This document shows, in pieces, positions 23,612-36,192 of a stretch of DNA of 64,000 nucleotides. Position 1 is the first letter of the stretch; each line of letters opens with the position of its first letter. The notes under the pieces are model-generated. The model was not told the origin of the DNA. It saw only the letters and a program-made list of their open reading frames with translations, and ran no database searches. The DNA comes from Euonymus europaeus. Its lineage: Eukaryota; Streptophyta; Magnoliopsida; Celastrales; Celastraceae. The stretch is taken from NCBI GenBank assembly GCA_963580455.1, contig OY756972.1:17127001-17191000 (forward strand), read 5' to 3'. Position numbers and translations under genes: made by a program.

Positions 23612-26600
23612 TGTTGTACCCCAATTTTGGCTTAAAACTAGCTAAGAAAAAATCCAAAAAATGCAAATAATAATAAAGCCCGACATATAGGCTAAATTGG
23701 AGTTAACCTTGGACAAAAATTAGAGTTCGAATTTAAAATTCGATTTTAGTTGATTTGATTAATTGACCCGATAAACTTTAATGTTTAAAATTTTCTAGCC
23801 CAATTGGAACCTAAAATATTACCCTGATCAATCATTTAAGCCCAAACAAGAAGCCTGACCCATAATATAATTTAAACCAAACTATTTTAACCCAATTGAT
23901 GGCCCAAATTAGCAGGCCCGTTTGTCACCATAACCCAGCCCAAACCTTAATTGATGAAGCCCGGCCCGCCACATTTAGTTAGCCCTAATTCTAGAAGCAG
24001 TGAGAGAGAAGGAAACGTGAGAGATGAAAGGCAGAATAGAAAATGGAGGAGAGAGAGAGACAGTGTCGTCCGACCGGAACCAACGGGAGGAAGAAAAACG
24101 GATGCCAGAGGAGAGAGAGGGTATCGAAAATTCAAACAAAAGGGGTTAGGGTTGACGATTAGAGCGGATGTTGTTGATTTCGGGAGTGGAGGATTCGGTG
24201 CTTCGGTTATAATTGGAGGTGGAAGGCTTTTCCGGAAAAGGGGGGGAGCCAGGGGGCTCGGGTTTTTTAGAGTTTGGGGACTTTTTTTTTTCTTCTTTCG
24301 ATTTGTTTCTTTTTAGTCTTTTGGTTGCTTCGGTTTTCTAGAGGGGGCTGTCTCGGGTGGCGTCGATTTTCTTGGTGGTTTTTCGTTGTTTCTGTTTTCT
24401 GGAAAAGGGGACCTTCGAAGTGGAAAGATTTTCTGGGTTGCTGGCCTCTGTTGGTTTTGATTTTGCTCGGGGGGGGGGGGGGGGGGGGGCGGTTTGGTTA
24501 GTTCCGGTTTGAAGGGCTGTTAAATTCGGCTAGGGTTTCTGTCCATGGGATTTGAGTGAGGAGAATTAGGTTTTCTTCTTCTTTTAATTTCTTCTGTTGG
24601 TTTCAGTTTTTTGGTTTTCTGGGGATTTCTTCTATGGTTTCGGTTTTCTGTTTTCTGAGGTTTCCTGGGTTGTTTCCGTCTTCTGTTGTTTCAGTTTTCT
24701 GGGGAGGTTTGTGAGTTCTTATTTCTTTCTTTTTCATAATTCTCTGTTGCGGTTCATTTCTGGGTTTTGATTCGTTCTTGTCCCACTGTGAAATTCTGGA
24801 ACTCTTTTCTGCTAACTTTCGGTTTTCTGGGATAAAAGTCATTGCTGTGTGAGGGAAGGTTTCGATGTTCTTAAAAATTGGTGTTGTTGTATTTGGAAGG
24901 TATATGGAAATTCCAGATTGCGCTTAATCAATGTTGTGTTTTCTGTATTCAATTTGTTAGTTTCAAAATTTTGCATGCTCTGTTGTTTTGATGGTCAAAA
25001 ATACACTTGTGATAGTATTGCTGTTTGTCAGGTCATATAACTGAGGGTTTGCTGCTTTTTGTTTTGGCTTTAATACACGAACACATTATTGCTTTTGAAA
25101 TTGGGTATCGAGTGCATACGGGGATCAGCTTTGTGGCTCTGGTTTTGGATATTGTCAGTATAAATATAAGCATAGGAATGTATGGAAGTTGTTCTCATTT
25201 GATTTTGAATTGTGCAGATACAAAGTGTTTTTTTTTTAATAACAGCGAGTATGAGATATTGCTTTAGAATAATAGATGCGTTGCCATGCTGAACTTGTAA
25301 AGTTGTTGATATTATCCATCATTTGGAGTACTTAGGGGTTTGAATTTGTATTTGATTAACAGTAACCGGTGTTGCCATCCGCGTGTGACCTGAAATTTTG
25401 TAATTTTTGAATTGTATGGCGAGTCTATGGTGATTGCATGATGAGATCAAATTTTGTTTGCCCCTTGAGGTGTTTATTTGGTTTAAGAATGAATGCTAAT
25501 TTAATTGTGCTGTATGTATGAGTGTTTACGTTGTAAGGTGCTTATTGAGTTTAGGCACGAGAAGGGCTGATTATGTTTGGGCCAGATCTATGAATCAAGT
25601 TGGTTAAAATGGGTACTTGAATAATTTATGTGGTTTGGGCTTTTGAATTGAATGAGGCAATGGAATTGGGCCTGTATCGTTAATTTGTGATTTGAAATTA
25701 ATCGTCTAAATGGGTCAAAGGATTATATATAATACTTGGGCTTCTTCTTTTAAGAGGTTTAGAATACCTTGTTTAAATTGAATGATAAATGATTGATTAA
25801 TTGGTCCGATGACGGAGCCAAAATGGAAAGCATTGGATGCTGTCCCGAAATGGATTCTTGAGGAAATGATTTTACAAAATCCTAACCATTGGATGGAAAA
25901 GGATTTAATGAAGTGCGGAGCCTTCGATACGAAAACTAACCCTCGGTAATAAATCATTATTTTCAATCATATTAATTTAATAGTATGATTGAAATGATGA
26001 ATTACCTAAATAAAAACGGGAACCGAGTCCCTCTCATGTGTGTTTTTTTTACTATATGATTGATGTGTTTTATTCAATGTGTGTTTTTCCATATTATGTG
26101 AATTATGTGATTAATTTAATTGTGTTATTTGATTTACGTGTTAATTATGTGATTTAAGTGTTAGTACATTTGAGTCGGGATTTGCGATAATTCATATCGT
26201 ATAATCCTCCAAACTCGGTTCCCAACATTTTAATTTTAATTTCATTTTAATTTTATTTTAATTTTATATTTATTTTTATTTTCATTTTATTTTTATTTCA
26301 AATTTATTTTATTTTTGTTTTATTTTTTTATTCTTATTCTTATTTTATTTTTATTTTTATATTTTATGCTTTTCCAAAATTTATATTGTATATTTTTGTA
26401 GTGTATAAAAGTTATATCGAGAATCTTTACCTACGATGGAATTGATTCGGGGAACGCATCGGATGCACCCTCGGAAAAATTCTTGAGGTGAGAGTGCTTC
26501 TAAGAAATTGGACCATTGGATGGAAAAATTCTGTGAACCTCAACATTAGACTTTCAATATAATTTTTATGTTCCTAAAATTATTTTATTTTTACATAGTT

Positions 26601-26911
26601 TTTATCAAACTTATTTTTATCTTATTTCAATATATTTTTGTATAATTATTTTACTCAATATATGATTCCTGTCATAATTAATTTTTCTTAAAAATCTTTT
26701 AGTGGGATAATAAAAGTTAAATTGGCAACTGTTTTAAAACAGACGTTGTGGGGTGCCTCACACCTTCCCCATACGTAACAAACTCACTTACCCATTTTCT
26801 CTGGATTTTTCGCAGACCAAATTATTTTTAATCGGTGACCAATTGCACATATTACAATTGGTGGCGACTCTTTTTTTAAAAAAAATTCCTCTCGCAAAAC
26901 CGGTTGCGACA
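23612..26911 (+). repeat. 3' LTR (3300 bp, full form)
   Basis: Full-length LTR including the 1.35-kb segment missing from the 5' LTR. It carries a 21-G run at 24469-24489 and ends in TTGCGACA. No open frame with a recognised product. Confidence 0.88.
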
Positions 26912-27317
26912 AGTTGCTTACCCCTTCAAATGTAATCCAATTCCTCTCACAACCCAATGAACTTGAGGTCAATAAGAGAATCCTAATTGCCATATTATTC
27001 AAATTTGGAGTAGTACCACCATAGTTACTCCACCACTCAGCTAACATTCATTATGATAAAAAAACACTAATCAATTCTCATTTTTGAATTATGAACGATA
27101 AAGAAGAAAACATCGAGGAGTTTAAGAGTTAGGACTTACTGGGATTGAACTCATTGACATTCTTACTTTCATAAGCATTAATGTCAACACAGATCCAACG
27201 ATGCATAAATATTTGATGGAAACAAAAAATAAAACTCAAACTCAAAAAATGTAAAATTTTTAGATCGTTCGATATAAACTCAAAATATTTGATTTAATTC
27301 AAACAAAAAAAATGTCG
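26912..27317 (-). mobile_element. hAT transposon remnant, upstream exon part
   Basis: Minus-strand exon from about 27047 to 26922 encodes the hAT C-terminal hallmark: LAEWWSNYGG, TPNLNNMAIRILL and GCERNWITFEGV, followed by a GTAAG donor (26921-26917). It continues in sense from the HTKKRNRL exon across the inserted LTR element. 27050-27317 is AT-rich and joins the neprosin promoter at GTCAGATTCAATAATATA. The transposase is far from complete and dead. Confidence 0.7.
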
Positions 27318-27504
27318 GTCAGATTCAATAATATACCATTCATTTTGATCCATCTTCCAATATATGAGTCGATAGCAAAGTGTAAAATTCTTGTTGTTTA
27401 TTGGATTCATCTTCCCGTTTGTGGGTAGGCAATAAAGTTCCAAATGTCTCAATAGGAAACTTTGAACGAATCGATCAGTTTTGTACAATGACAATTCACA
27501 AATA

Positions 27505-27538
<34 letters not shown>

Positions 27539-27587
27539 ACAAGGATATTGATTATCTCAAATTAATTCACCAAAGTCAAAATACCTA
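27318..27587 (+). promoter_or_regulatory. Promoter of copy C (shortened type)
   Basis: Homologous to the last ~240 bp before copy B. It keeps one TTTATTGGATTCATC/CAATAAAGTTCC module and an expanded TA run (27505-27536). The upstream module is replaced by hAT-derived DNA. Confidence 0.55.
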
Positions 27588-30500
27588 ATGAAGTTTTTAA
27601 TTTTTTCTTTGTTGGTATTCTTGGTCGTTGAAGAAACTACTTCTGCTTTATCTCTGAACCAGAGTGAATATGAAGAAGCTATCATGGCTTTGAAAACGAT
27701 GAACAAGCCCGCTCTGCTAACTATAGAGTTAACTATATATTAAGAAAACTATACTTATTCAGTTATTGTTATCTATGTGTAAAGAATATATATATATATA
27801 TATATATTGTCATTTACTGTAGTTGAAGAGAATTACTTTAACACTTGATCCATCTATGCAGAGTTTAGATGGAGATCTCATTGATTGTATTGATAAAAGA
27901 AAGCAACCAGCTTTTAATCACCCTCTTCTAAAGAATCATAAAATTCAGGTAATAAAACTATTAGTAGATATATAGTTCATTTTTTTTGTGATGATTTTAA
28001 TAAGTAATTTTTATTTAAACTAATTGACAGAGTATGCCTAAAGAATGGATGACAATGAATAAAGAAGAGTCAAAGAGTAGGAGGACTAATACAATATCTC
28101 AAGTTTGGCACAAAAATGGGACAAGATGTCCTAAGGGCACTATTCCTATGCGTCGAATCACTGTAGATGATATTGTGAGATACAATTCTGTATCTAAATT
28201 TGGAAACAAGAAACATTCTCTCTATCATCAACTTACGAGGCACACTAACAAAATGGTACCTTTTTCTTATATATTTTTTCAGGCTAACAAAATGGTACTT
28301 GCAATGAGATTATTATTATTGTCACCTAGATAATATTAATTGTACCTTCATTTATTTATTTTGGATTGGTTGCATATATAATCAAAGTACGCAATAGCTA
28401 CGTACTCTGCATCAGGAAACATAAATGGTGTAGCAAAAAGTGTGAAGAGAGTTAAAGGAGAGATAAATGTGTGGAATCCAAGGGTTGATGGAGGCAGCAT
28501 AAGTGTTTCCCAGATATCGGTCATATCAGGACCAAAGGACAGTTTTAATGCTATTGAAACTGGATGGCAAGTCAGTATTAATTTATTTTTAGTAAAATTA
28601 AGATATATCATATTTCAAGTAATAAAATATATGTTCTACAAAAATATTTTCCTTCTCTGCCACTTAGGTAAATCATCAACTCTATGGTGACACTGTAACG
28701 CCCCAAACCGGGAGCGCTACCGATGACGTCACTAAGTCTCCTAAATACTTCCTCTCACGTCAACCTAACACGGATTCTACCGAAAATCTGCCAGCATCTC
28801 CCCGTAAATCAGAGAATGCCAACCTGTGCAACAAATATATATATATATCATAAATAAATCTCAATCCGCAACCTAGCAGTGCCTCAGGCCAGCTAACCAC
28901 ATTCACACTCTAGGCAGGGCTTCAGGCCACCTAATCACATGCAAGATACGTAAAAGAAAAAAATCATCCATCACATAATCTCGGTACTAGATTATGTTCA
29001 ACATTCGGAACATAGTTCCATAATCTCGGTACGAGAGTCCCGGTTTAACGGCGCAGCTCTCGACCGTTCATCATCCTCTTCATAAAGTAAAAGAAAGATA
29101 AATACTTAATCCATTAAACCAATCTAAGTACTAAATGTACTAGATAACAAGAGTTTTCACATGGTCAAGAACCTAAGCTCCAAGGTGGCGTTTCCATGTC
29201 ACGTCTCCACCTACTGATCCGTCGGCTGGACATTCGTACCAGATTCACCTGAAGATCGTAGAAAAGAAGTAGGGTGAGCAGAATTGGAAAACATGGCATA
29301 ATGCAGCAACATGGCATCTATTATGAGCACATTAATAATAAACAACAACTTCATCACTATATGGTCCTTCTTGGCATTTTTCAACGGATGTCCGGTATAT
29401 CATCGGAAACCTTGACACTGCCCCTAGACCACATAGATGTCACCTCATGAGACATCCGACACGGTTATATGACCGAACTCTTAATTAGCTCTCCAGCCAT
29501 AAGACGTTGGTCTCGTCCCGCCCTCGGACTCCCACATCCACACATAACTCTTATAGGAACTACGAGCCCGTGCCCGCAACTCCTAATGCATCTAATGAGC
29601 ATGTCCAATATGCAAGAATAAACATATATATAAAAATCCTATATACATACGTAACTACGTGATGCATGTTTGAGAATAAATTATGCTTGATAGATGATCA
29701 AACATGTATTCGGTTATGCAATAACTTCAATAATAACATTCATGGCTCGTTCTTCCTAGGAAGCAATCCAGGCAAGAACTCAAATCAAAGAACAATGAAG
29801 AATTACCAACCGCTCTTTAGAATGAAATGAGAAATCTCCAAGGAATGTTATAAAAGGGTAAGAATCTCTACCTCGTTATCCAAGCAATAATAGAAAATGC
29901 TACTACCAATTTCCGATTTAGGGTTCCGACTTCCCCAAACCTAATAAAGAAGCAAAGTCGAACCCCATATAATGTCAAAACATAACCAACCTCATATATA
30001 TATATGAAATAAATTCAATAAACATTGAAATCGAACATTTCTTTCAACTAGGCCATATTAGCCTAAAATGTGCAATCGCACTCCTTTATACCTACCCATT
30101 CCAAATTAACAATTTCAAGTCTCCTAATATATATTATTAAACCCCCATATGAAATTCCAAGTTCAAATTCTTACTCGAACCCCGTAAACCCCAAGTTTCC
30201 CTCTTAGGTTTACACTAACACCCTATCGATTCCTTAACGGAATCGTCTCAAATTTGGAGGGTAGGTTACCTACTCCTAAATCACCAACATATCCAAAATT
30301 AAGCTTCAAACTCGAACCCAATCAACGGAATCGAAGAAATTCGTTCCTTAGGCACCCATTTTCCAAAAATGCATATAATCTCTTTAACTTCCATTTTTAA
30401 ACCACAAGTTTACTCATTCTCGTACTCTTATCACATTTCTAACATGAATGACAGAAAAATTGAACAAAATCATGAAAATTTCGAAATATATCCTTACCTC

Positions 30501-30703
30501 TTTCAAGAGCCAAATAAACCCAAAGTCTTCCTTGAACCTTCAACCTTCAACATTGCTTAAATCTCCACTCAAAACTAAGTTCCTAGCTCTCCTTCCTCCC
30601 TCTTTCTCCTTCTCCCACTCTTTCTTCTTCTCTCTTTTCCTTCTCTGTCGCTCGTGGTTTCTATTTGTGGCTTTCGGCCAAACCATTTTTTTTTTGTTTA
30701 AAC

Positions 30704-30730
30704 AATGGTGCTGGCCCGGCCAGCACCATT
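30704..30730. repeat. Near-perfect palindrome in solo LTR (C)
   Basis: AATGGTGCTGGCC / GGCCAGCACCATT arms around one central base. Also present in the LTR of E. Confidence 0.8.
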
Positions 30731-30780
30731 CATTTAATAATTTTTTTATATATATATAAACTATGTATTACAATATAACT

Positions 30781-30816
30781 CCACTTCGGTGGAGTCATTT
30801 GACTCCACCGAAGTGG
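30781..30816. repeat. 16-bp stem-loop in solo LTR (C)
   Basis: CCACTTCGGTGGAGTC, loop ATTT, then GACTCCACCGAAGTGG. The stem is perfect and is conserved in the LTR of E. Confidence 0.85.
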
Positions 30817-31753
30817 GGTCAATATATATATATATATATAATTAGTTAACATTTTTATGTTTATTCAATGTTTCACTCCTATTAATTATATTTAATTTAT
30901 GACTCACTCATTTTTAATCAACCTTAGTCCAATTCTTGATATATATATTTTTCGAACCCGAATTTACACTTAAATTTTATTTCTATCTTTTTGGGTCAGG
31001 GTATTACAGACACAATGACACGATTCTTCGTATATTGGACCGTAAGTTGGTGCATTATTATAAACATGATTTATTTCTTAAAAACTTTTACATACACATT
31101 TATCTAATTTCTTCAAAATTACACACAGACAGATGCAGATCAGGCAACAGGATGTTACGATACTCGTTGTCCAGGATTTGTACAAACAAGTGTTGATACT
31201 GTAGTGGGAGGTGCATATGACACGACATCAACTTATGAGGGAACACAATATGCTATCGATCTTGAAATTAGACTGGTAATTAATAGCTAAAAGCTAATTT
31301 GGTTGGTTTGATGCATTAATCCACATGCAATTGTAACCCTATTCACATAATTTCGGTGGTTAACTTAATTAGGACCCAAGGGATGGAAATTGGTGGTTGA
31401 AGCATAATGATAGAGACTTGGGGTATTGGCCAGCCACTCTCTTTAATCACATGCAAAGTTCAGCCAAACACGTTACTTGGGGTGGTCTGGTGACAAACGC
31501 CGAACCCCAAGGTACACCCACTCGGACAGATATGGGGTCCGGCTACTTCGCCGGTGCGGGAAGGGACAAGGCAAGTTGTGTTAACGACTTAAGAGTAGCG
31601 ATCAATGATGGCAACCTTGATCCGGTGCCTCTCAACGAGCTTCCAACGATGATGACCAATGATCAATGTTACAACATCACCAAACACCACTATTTGTGTA
31701 TCACTTACTTATTCTATGGAGGGTCAGGCCAACGGAGTCCAGAATGCCACTAA

Positions 31754-32472
31754 TGGCGAAATTTGTTATTAGCATATTATATGTGCGTTCATAAGTCACT
31801 ATCCATGGATGTATGGGTGAAATATATTTACGGGGCATTTAGTTCATAATTCAAAGAGTATAACGATCGAGCTTCTTCGCTGCGGGTTTCTTCTTGATTG
31901 CGCAAGTTCTGCTACTGCGGTCCTGGTCTGAAGTATCCTTTTGCATTCCTTGGCTGTGCTTTTGATTTTGTTATGTTTTTATCTGTCTCGATTTGGTGTG
32001 GGTTCTATTTTGCACTTAAAATTGCTCTGCAGGTTGTATTCTGCCTGGTTAAGGTCGTGGCTTGGGTTGTGCCTAGCTTTGGTGCTTACCTTAATTACTC
32101 TAATTTCTCAATTAATAAATTCGTCCGTTTATCAAAGAAAAGAGAGTGTTAGTGTGAGTGTGAGTCGAGTATGACAATGTATAAGTGTGGGTTTAACGTA
32201 TAACGAGCGTGAGAATGTTAATAGCTAGTAAAATATTAATATCATCCTTTTTTCTTTTTGAAAATTAAACATAATCTTTTCTTATATTTTTAAATTAAGT
32301 AATTTTATATTATGGTTTTGTATAATATTCAAGGTGCTCGGTGTAACTTTGTCATTATGGAATGAATGTTGGCCTATGAGGATTTACTCCCCCATTTTTT
32401 TTAAAAAAAATACTTTGTTTTTTACAAAATTAGCTACAAAAAAAGAAAAGTAAAAAAACTCATACAATCCCA
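31754..32472. other. 3' flank of copy C
   Basis: Same organisation as the flank of A, with both extra blocks and the conserved GC-richer segment (about 31840-32200). No recognised gene. Confidence 0.6.
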
Positions 32473-32650
32473 GTTTGGTAGAGCATAATAGAGATTTATG
32501 TTTCTTTTCTAAATTCACAAGCTTATACGTACTTCATTTATGCTTCAATACTCATGCGAAAGGTGTACAGCTTAATACCTCTACTAATACTTTAAATATC
32601 CTTAGTAATAATTTAACAGTTTATATGCTATTATTTCAGCTCTACCAAAC
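32473..32650. mobile_element. 178-bp MITE, copy 3
   Basis: Same ends and length as the other copies. Confidence 0.75.
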
Positions 32651-33015
32651 ACAAGCATAATCTGTAAACTTTTATAAAATTTCAAATTAATTCCAAAGCA
32701 CACGTTCCTATTCACATTGCGCTAGTACCTAATTAGGATTTGATTAGTTGCCATATAATTCAAGGTTTGTTAATTTACAAATTTTGGGAAACAACTAAAA
32801 AATATGCTTCTCCAACTTGATGTTTTGTTTTATTTGGGATAGTTACACTAGGAACCCTTATATTTATTAGATAGTAAAATTATGTTAATTAAGTATTTTT
32901 TTTAATAATTGGTTTACTCTATTAAAATATTTATAAAATTAATCAAATCAATTCAAATTAATTTCTTATTGATAGCCATAGTATGCTAAATACCTTTATT
33001 TTATGTAATATTAAA

Positions 33016-33127
33016 ATTCACTTTATTTATTTGAATAAATTATGTTTATCATTTTATATGAAAAATGAAATATTCACTTTATTTATTTGAATAAAATATG
33101 TTTATCATTTAATATGAAAAATGAAAT
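33016..33127. repeat. Tandem duplication 2 x 56 bp
   Basis: Same dimer as after the other genes; 32651-33714 otherwise AT-rich with no gene. Confidence 0.85.
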
Positions 33128-33714
33128 ATTGACATAAGCATCTTTTATTTTATATGGTATATAAATTGGTGTGTATAATTTGACTTACACAAGAAAGATA
33201 AATTCGTAGGTTCCTATCGAATATAAGTAAATGATTACAGCTAAGATGGAATTGGGCGAACCATCAACATGGCTGTGGTATAGTATTTCAGTGTACCTAT
33301 CTTGGTTACGTAAAATGGTATAACTTTAACTTACTATTTTAGTACACTTGAAGTGTATTAATCAGGACTACGTGTGAGTCAATTTTTCAAGTATGACTAT
33401 ATAAAATTAAAATTGTACACTCACATTGACATTATGGAATTGTTCATCATCTTAATTTATTAAAATTATTGGTATATATGCATTTAATGTAGGAGAATTT
33501 GATTTATTAAAGATTGAAGTCTTTTAGAACAAGCCAATATACACTAAATGAATTGGGTTACCGCACTAAATGTACATAGGATGGAAAATAATTTGTTAAT
33601 AAAATTCACGTTCAATCATGGATTGATGATACCCTATTGAGAATGCTTATAGGATTTGAGATTGTGTTAAAACCATTTAGGTGAATTTTAATTAATCTGA
33701 CACATACAAAAAGT

Positions 33715-35807
33715 TGTTTAATTACTCCCAAGTATATGAATGCTTCTAGGATTGACATCATTAAATCTTAAACTGGATATCAGATAAAATACTTCCTTAT
33801 GACCTATTTAAGTTGCCCTCTTTCCAATGCTAGGAAAAGAATATGCCTTTTTGATAAATTAATTGAGAAATTCAAAAATCAATTGTTCAATTGGAGTACC
33901 ACAATGCTCTCTACAGACGGAAGACTCATTCTCATAAAACATGTTCTAAATTCTTTCTCAAGCTTTCTATTTTTTGTCCTTGATCCTCCAAGAAAAGTAA
34001 TACATCAATTAAATACATTGTGTGCTGATTTTTTTTTGGGCAGCTCTGAGTTTGGAAAAAGATTGCACTGGATTTCATGGGATAAAATCAGTAGACCATT
34101 TAATGAAGGAGGATTACGCATTAGGAGTTTCTCTGAAATGATTCAAGCTTTAGATTGTAGGCTGTGGTGGAAGTTTAGAACCTCAAAATCAATGTGGTAC
34201 TCTTTCATGAACCAAAAATATTTGCAGTAAATTACATCCCTCAATTGCCCCTACAAATGGATCTTCCTCTTGGAAAAGACTATGTAGAGTTAGATCTTTA
34301 ATGCAAAATAATGTGTCTTACCTTTTAGGGAATGGCAATATTAACATTTGGACAGATGATTTTCAGTTAACCCTTCTTGGCCAATTCATATTACGGATTA
34401 CTATTTTAACCATGCTTGGAACTTAAATTTCATGAGAACTCTATTGCCTGAAGAGGTGATTCAGAAAATTATTAAAGAAAATGTGATTCTAACGAATAAT
34501 GCTGATAAAATGATTTGGAATCCGGATGTCAATCGTGATTTCACTGTTAAATCAGTTTGGAAGGTTTCTAGAAAGAGCTTGATTTACATACCTATTTTTG
34601 ATTATATATGGCATCCCTCCATACCAACAAAAGTTTCTATTTTCATGTGGAAAGTTCTGCATAATAAGCTCCCTCATGATGATAACCTGAAAAGAAAGGG
34701 AATAAATTTAGCCTCAAAATGCCATTTTTGTAGTATTTCAAATGTTGAATCTGCCACTCATATTTTTGTTCAAAGTTCTTTTGCTTGTCGGGTTTGAAAA
34801 TTTTTTGCTAACATTTTTGGGTTGAACTATAGACATGACATTTTAAATGTTTTGCTTGCCGAGTGGTAGAGAATTGGTAGGAAACAGTCTGTTTTGGGAG
34901 CTTTTTCTATGTTGATTCCTGCAACAATTTGCTAGAACTTATGGAAGCCAAGGAACAAATGCAGGTACGAAAATAAAGCAATATCTGCTGATGTCATTAT
35001 ACTTATAAGTATGGATCAAATTAGATTGTGCTTACCAAGTCACTCAAAAAAGTATAAGATTCAGCTAAATGATCCTTTTTTGTATACTTTATTCAATATT
35101 CCTTCTTAGCAAAAAAAAAAGTTGCAGGCCAGTAATCCTCCATTGGATTCCCCCTCCCCGAAATATAGTTAAAATCAATTGTGATGGGAATTCTTTAGGA
35201 AACCCAGGGCATGCAGGTGGTGGAGGAATTATAAGAGATCACTTAGGTAATTTTAGAGGTGGATTCTCAAAGGCCAAAATGCCATTTCTTTTGCGGAATT
35301 GAAAGCCATTTATGATGGTATCATGTTGGCTCTATCCTTGGGTTATAATTATATGCTTATTGAGTCTGATTCCTTAGTGGTCATTAATATTCTTTCTTCT
35401 GCTACAAAATGTCCTTGAAGTTTGTTCTATTTGAAACAAACAATTTACATCATCATTAAGAATTGTCAGGTGCATTTTCAACATGCTTTTCGTGAGATTA
35501 ACGTGGTTACTGACTGTATGGCTACAAAAGTCTCCAATAGTAGAATTTCTAAAAAAAAATTCAGATTAAGTGATTTTCCTCGAAAAGCAAAAGGGCTCCA
35601 AAAAATGGATCAGATGGGAGTTCCTGTCCCGAGAATGAAATCTTAGCTTGTATCTTTAGATCTTATTGCTTTGTTTTGTTTCCTTTAAATCTTATTGGTG
35701 TTTTTTCTCATTTTTATGAGTTAGGTTTTCAAGCCCCCTGTTGTGAACCCCAGGAGGGGGGTTTTTCTTCTCCACTTATGATATACAATAAATCTTTGTA
35801 AAAAAAA
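33715..35807 (+). mobile_element. 5'-truncated L1-type LINE, copy 2
   Basis: Same fragment as copy 1: reverse transcriptase C-terminus (33799-34230), zf-RVT (34432-34797), RNase H start (35069-35302) and poly(A) at 35800-35807. The 5' junction interrupts the Copia-like LTR remnant near ACACATACAAAAAGTT. It shares the frame breaks of copy 1, so it was dead before the unit duplicated. Confidence 0.88.
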
Positions 35808-35846
35808 CTAAGAGACAAATGTTGAGAAACAAAATAATTTATAGTG

Positions 35847-36192
35847 CAATTCTCTTATGTGCACTTAATCTTTTGGGGCGAAATACATTTTTCAAATTTT
35901 TCAAAAAATTTGAAAATTTTATTTTGTATTTGATCGGTTATACGAATCAAATAATATATTTTTTGTTCGAAACAAAAAAAACAAATTCAACATGAAAAGT
36001 GCATGATAATTCTAGATTGTTGGATATAAAACACAAAACATTTCATCCACTTTTCATATTCATTTGATTTTTGTTTCGACCAAAAAACAAGTTATTAGAT
36101 TCTTATAATCGATCGATCACAAAAATAAAATTTTCAAATTTTTTGAATAAATGCCTTGCACCCCAGAAGATTAAGTGCACATAAGAAAATTG
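35847..36192. mobile_element. 346-bp foldback MITE, copy 2
   Basis: Same whole-length hairpin as copy 1, one base longer in an A-run. Confidence 0.8.

Larger units (their letters stand above)
15553..26911 (+). mobile_element. Non-autonomous Tat/Ogre-like LTR retrotransposon (11.36 kb)
   Basis: Direct LTRs at 15553-17497 and 23612-26911, both TGTTGTACCCC...TTGCGACA, flanked by a 5-bp duplication. A tRNA-type primer site follows the left LTR and a purine tract precedes the right LTR. The 6.1-kb interior has no recognisable gag, protease, reverse transcriptase or integrase, so it must depend on proteins from another element. The Arg-type primer site and the tandem repeats before the 3' LTR point to the Tat/Ogre lineage; that assignment is from recalled family features. 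The LTRs are almost identical apart from one large deletion, indicating a recent insertion. Confidence 0.85.
28694..31008 (-). mobile_element. Solo LTR of a gypsy-type element in exon 5 of copy C (2315 bp)
   Basis: Reads TGTAACGCCCC...GTATTACA on the + strand, flanked by GACAC duplications at 28689-28693 and 31009-31013. The ends resemble those of the gypsy element at 45418-51037 in the same direction, whose genes lie on the minus strand, so the LTR is assigned minus. No internal region or genes. Palindromes at 30704-30730 and 30781-30816. Confidence 0.85.
27588..31753 (+). pseudogene. Neprosin-family gene, copy C, split by solo LTR
   Basis: Exons by homology: 27588-27728, 27823-27948, 28031-28255, 28388-28570, 28668-28693 continuing at 31014-31041, 31129-31275 and 31373-31753. 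Reading frames of all exons are open. Two lesions are clear. The exon 1 donor is TTAACT instead of GTAACT (T at 27729); the only nearby GT, one base earlier, would give a TGA two codons into exon 2. Exon 5 is interrupted by a 2.3-kb solo LTR. The exon 3 donor region is duplicated (AACAAAATGGTAC at 28246 and about 28275). Signal peptide, activation domain and neprosin domain are otherwise as in D, including Leu after Trp-Gly-Gly. Confidence 0.88.

Noticed and set aside
24849..25267. Frames inside the full 3' LTR (63 and 80 codons)
   Set aside because: Lie within LTR sequence, absent from the deleted 5' LTR, no recognisable domains.
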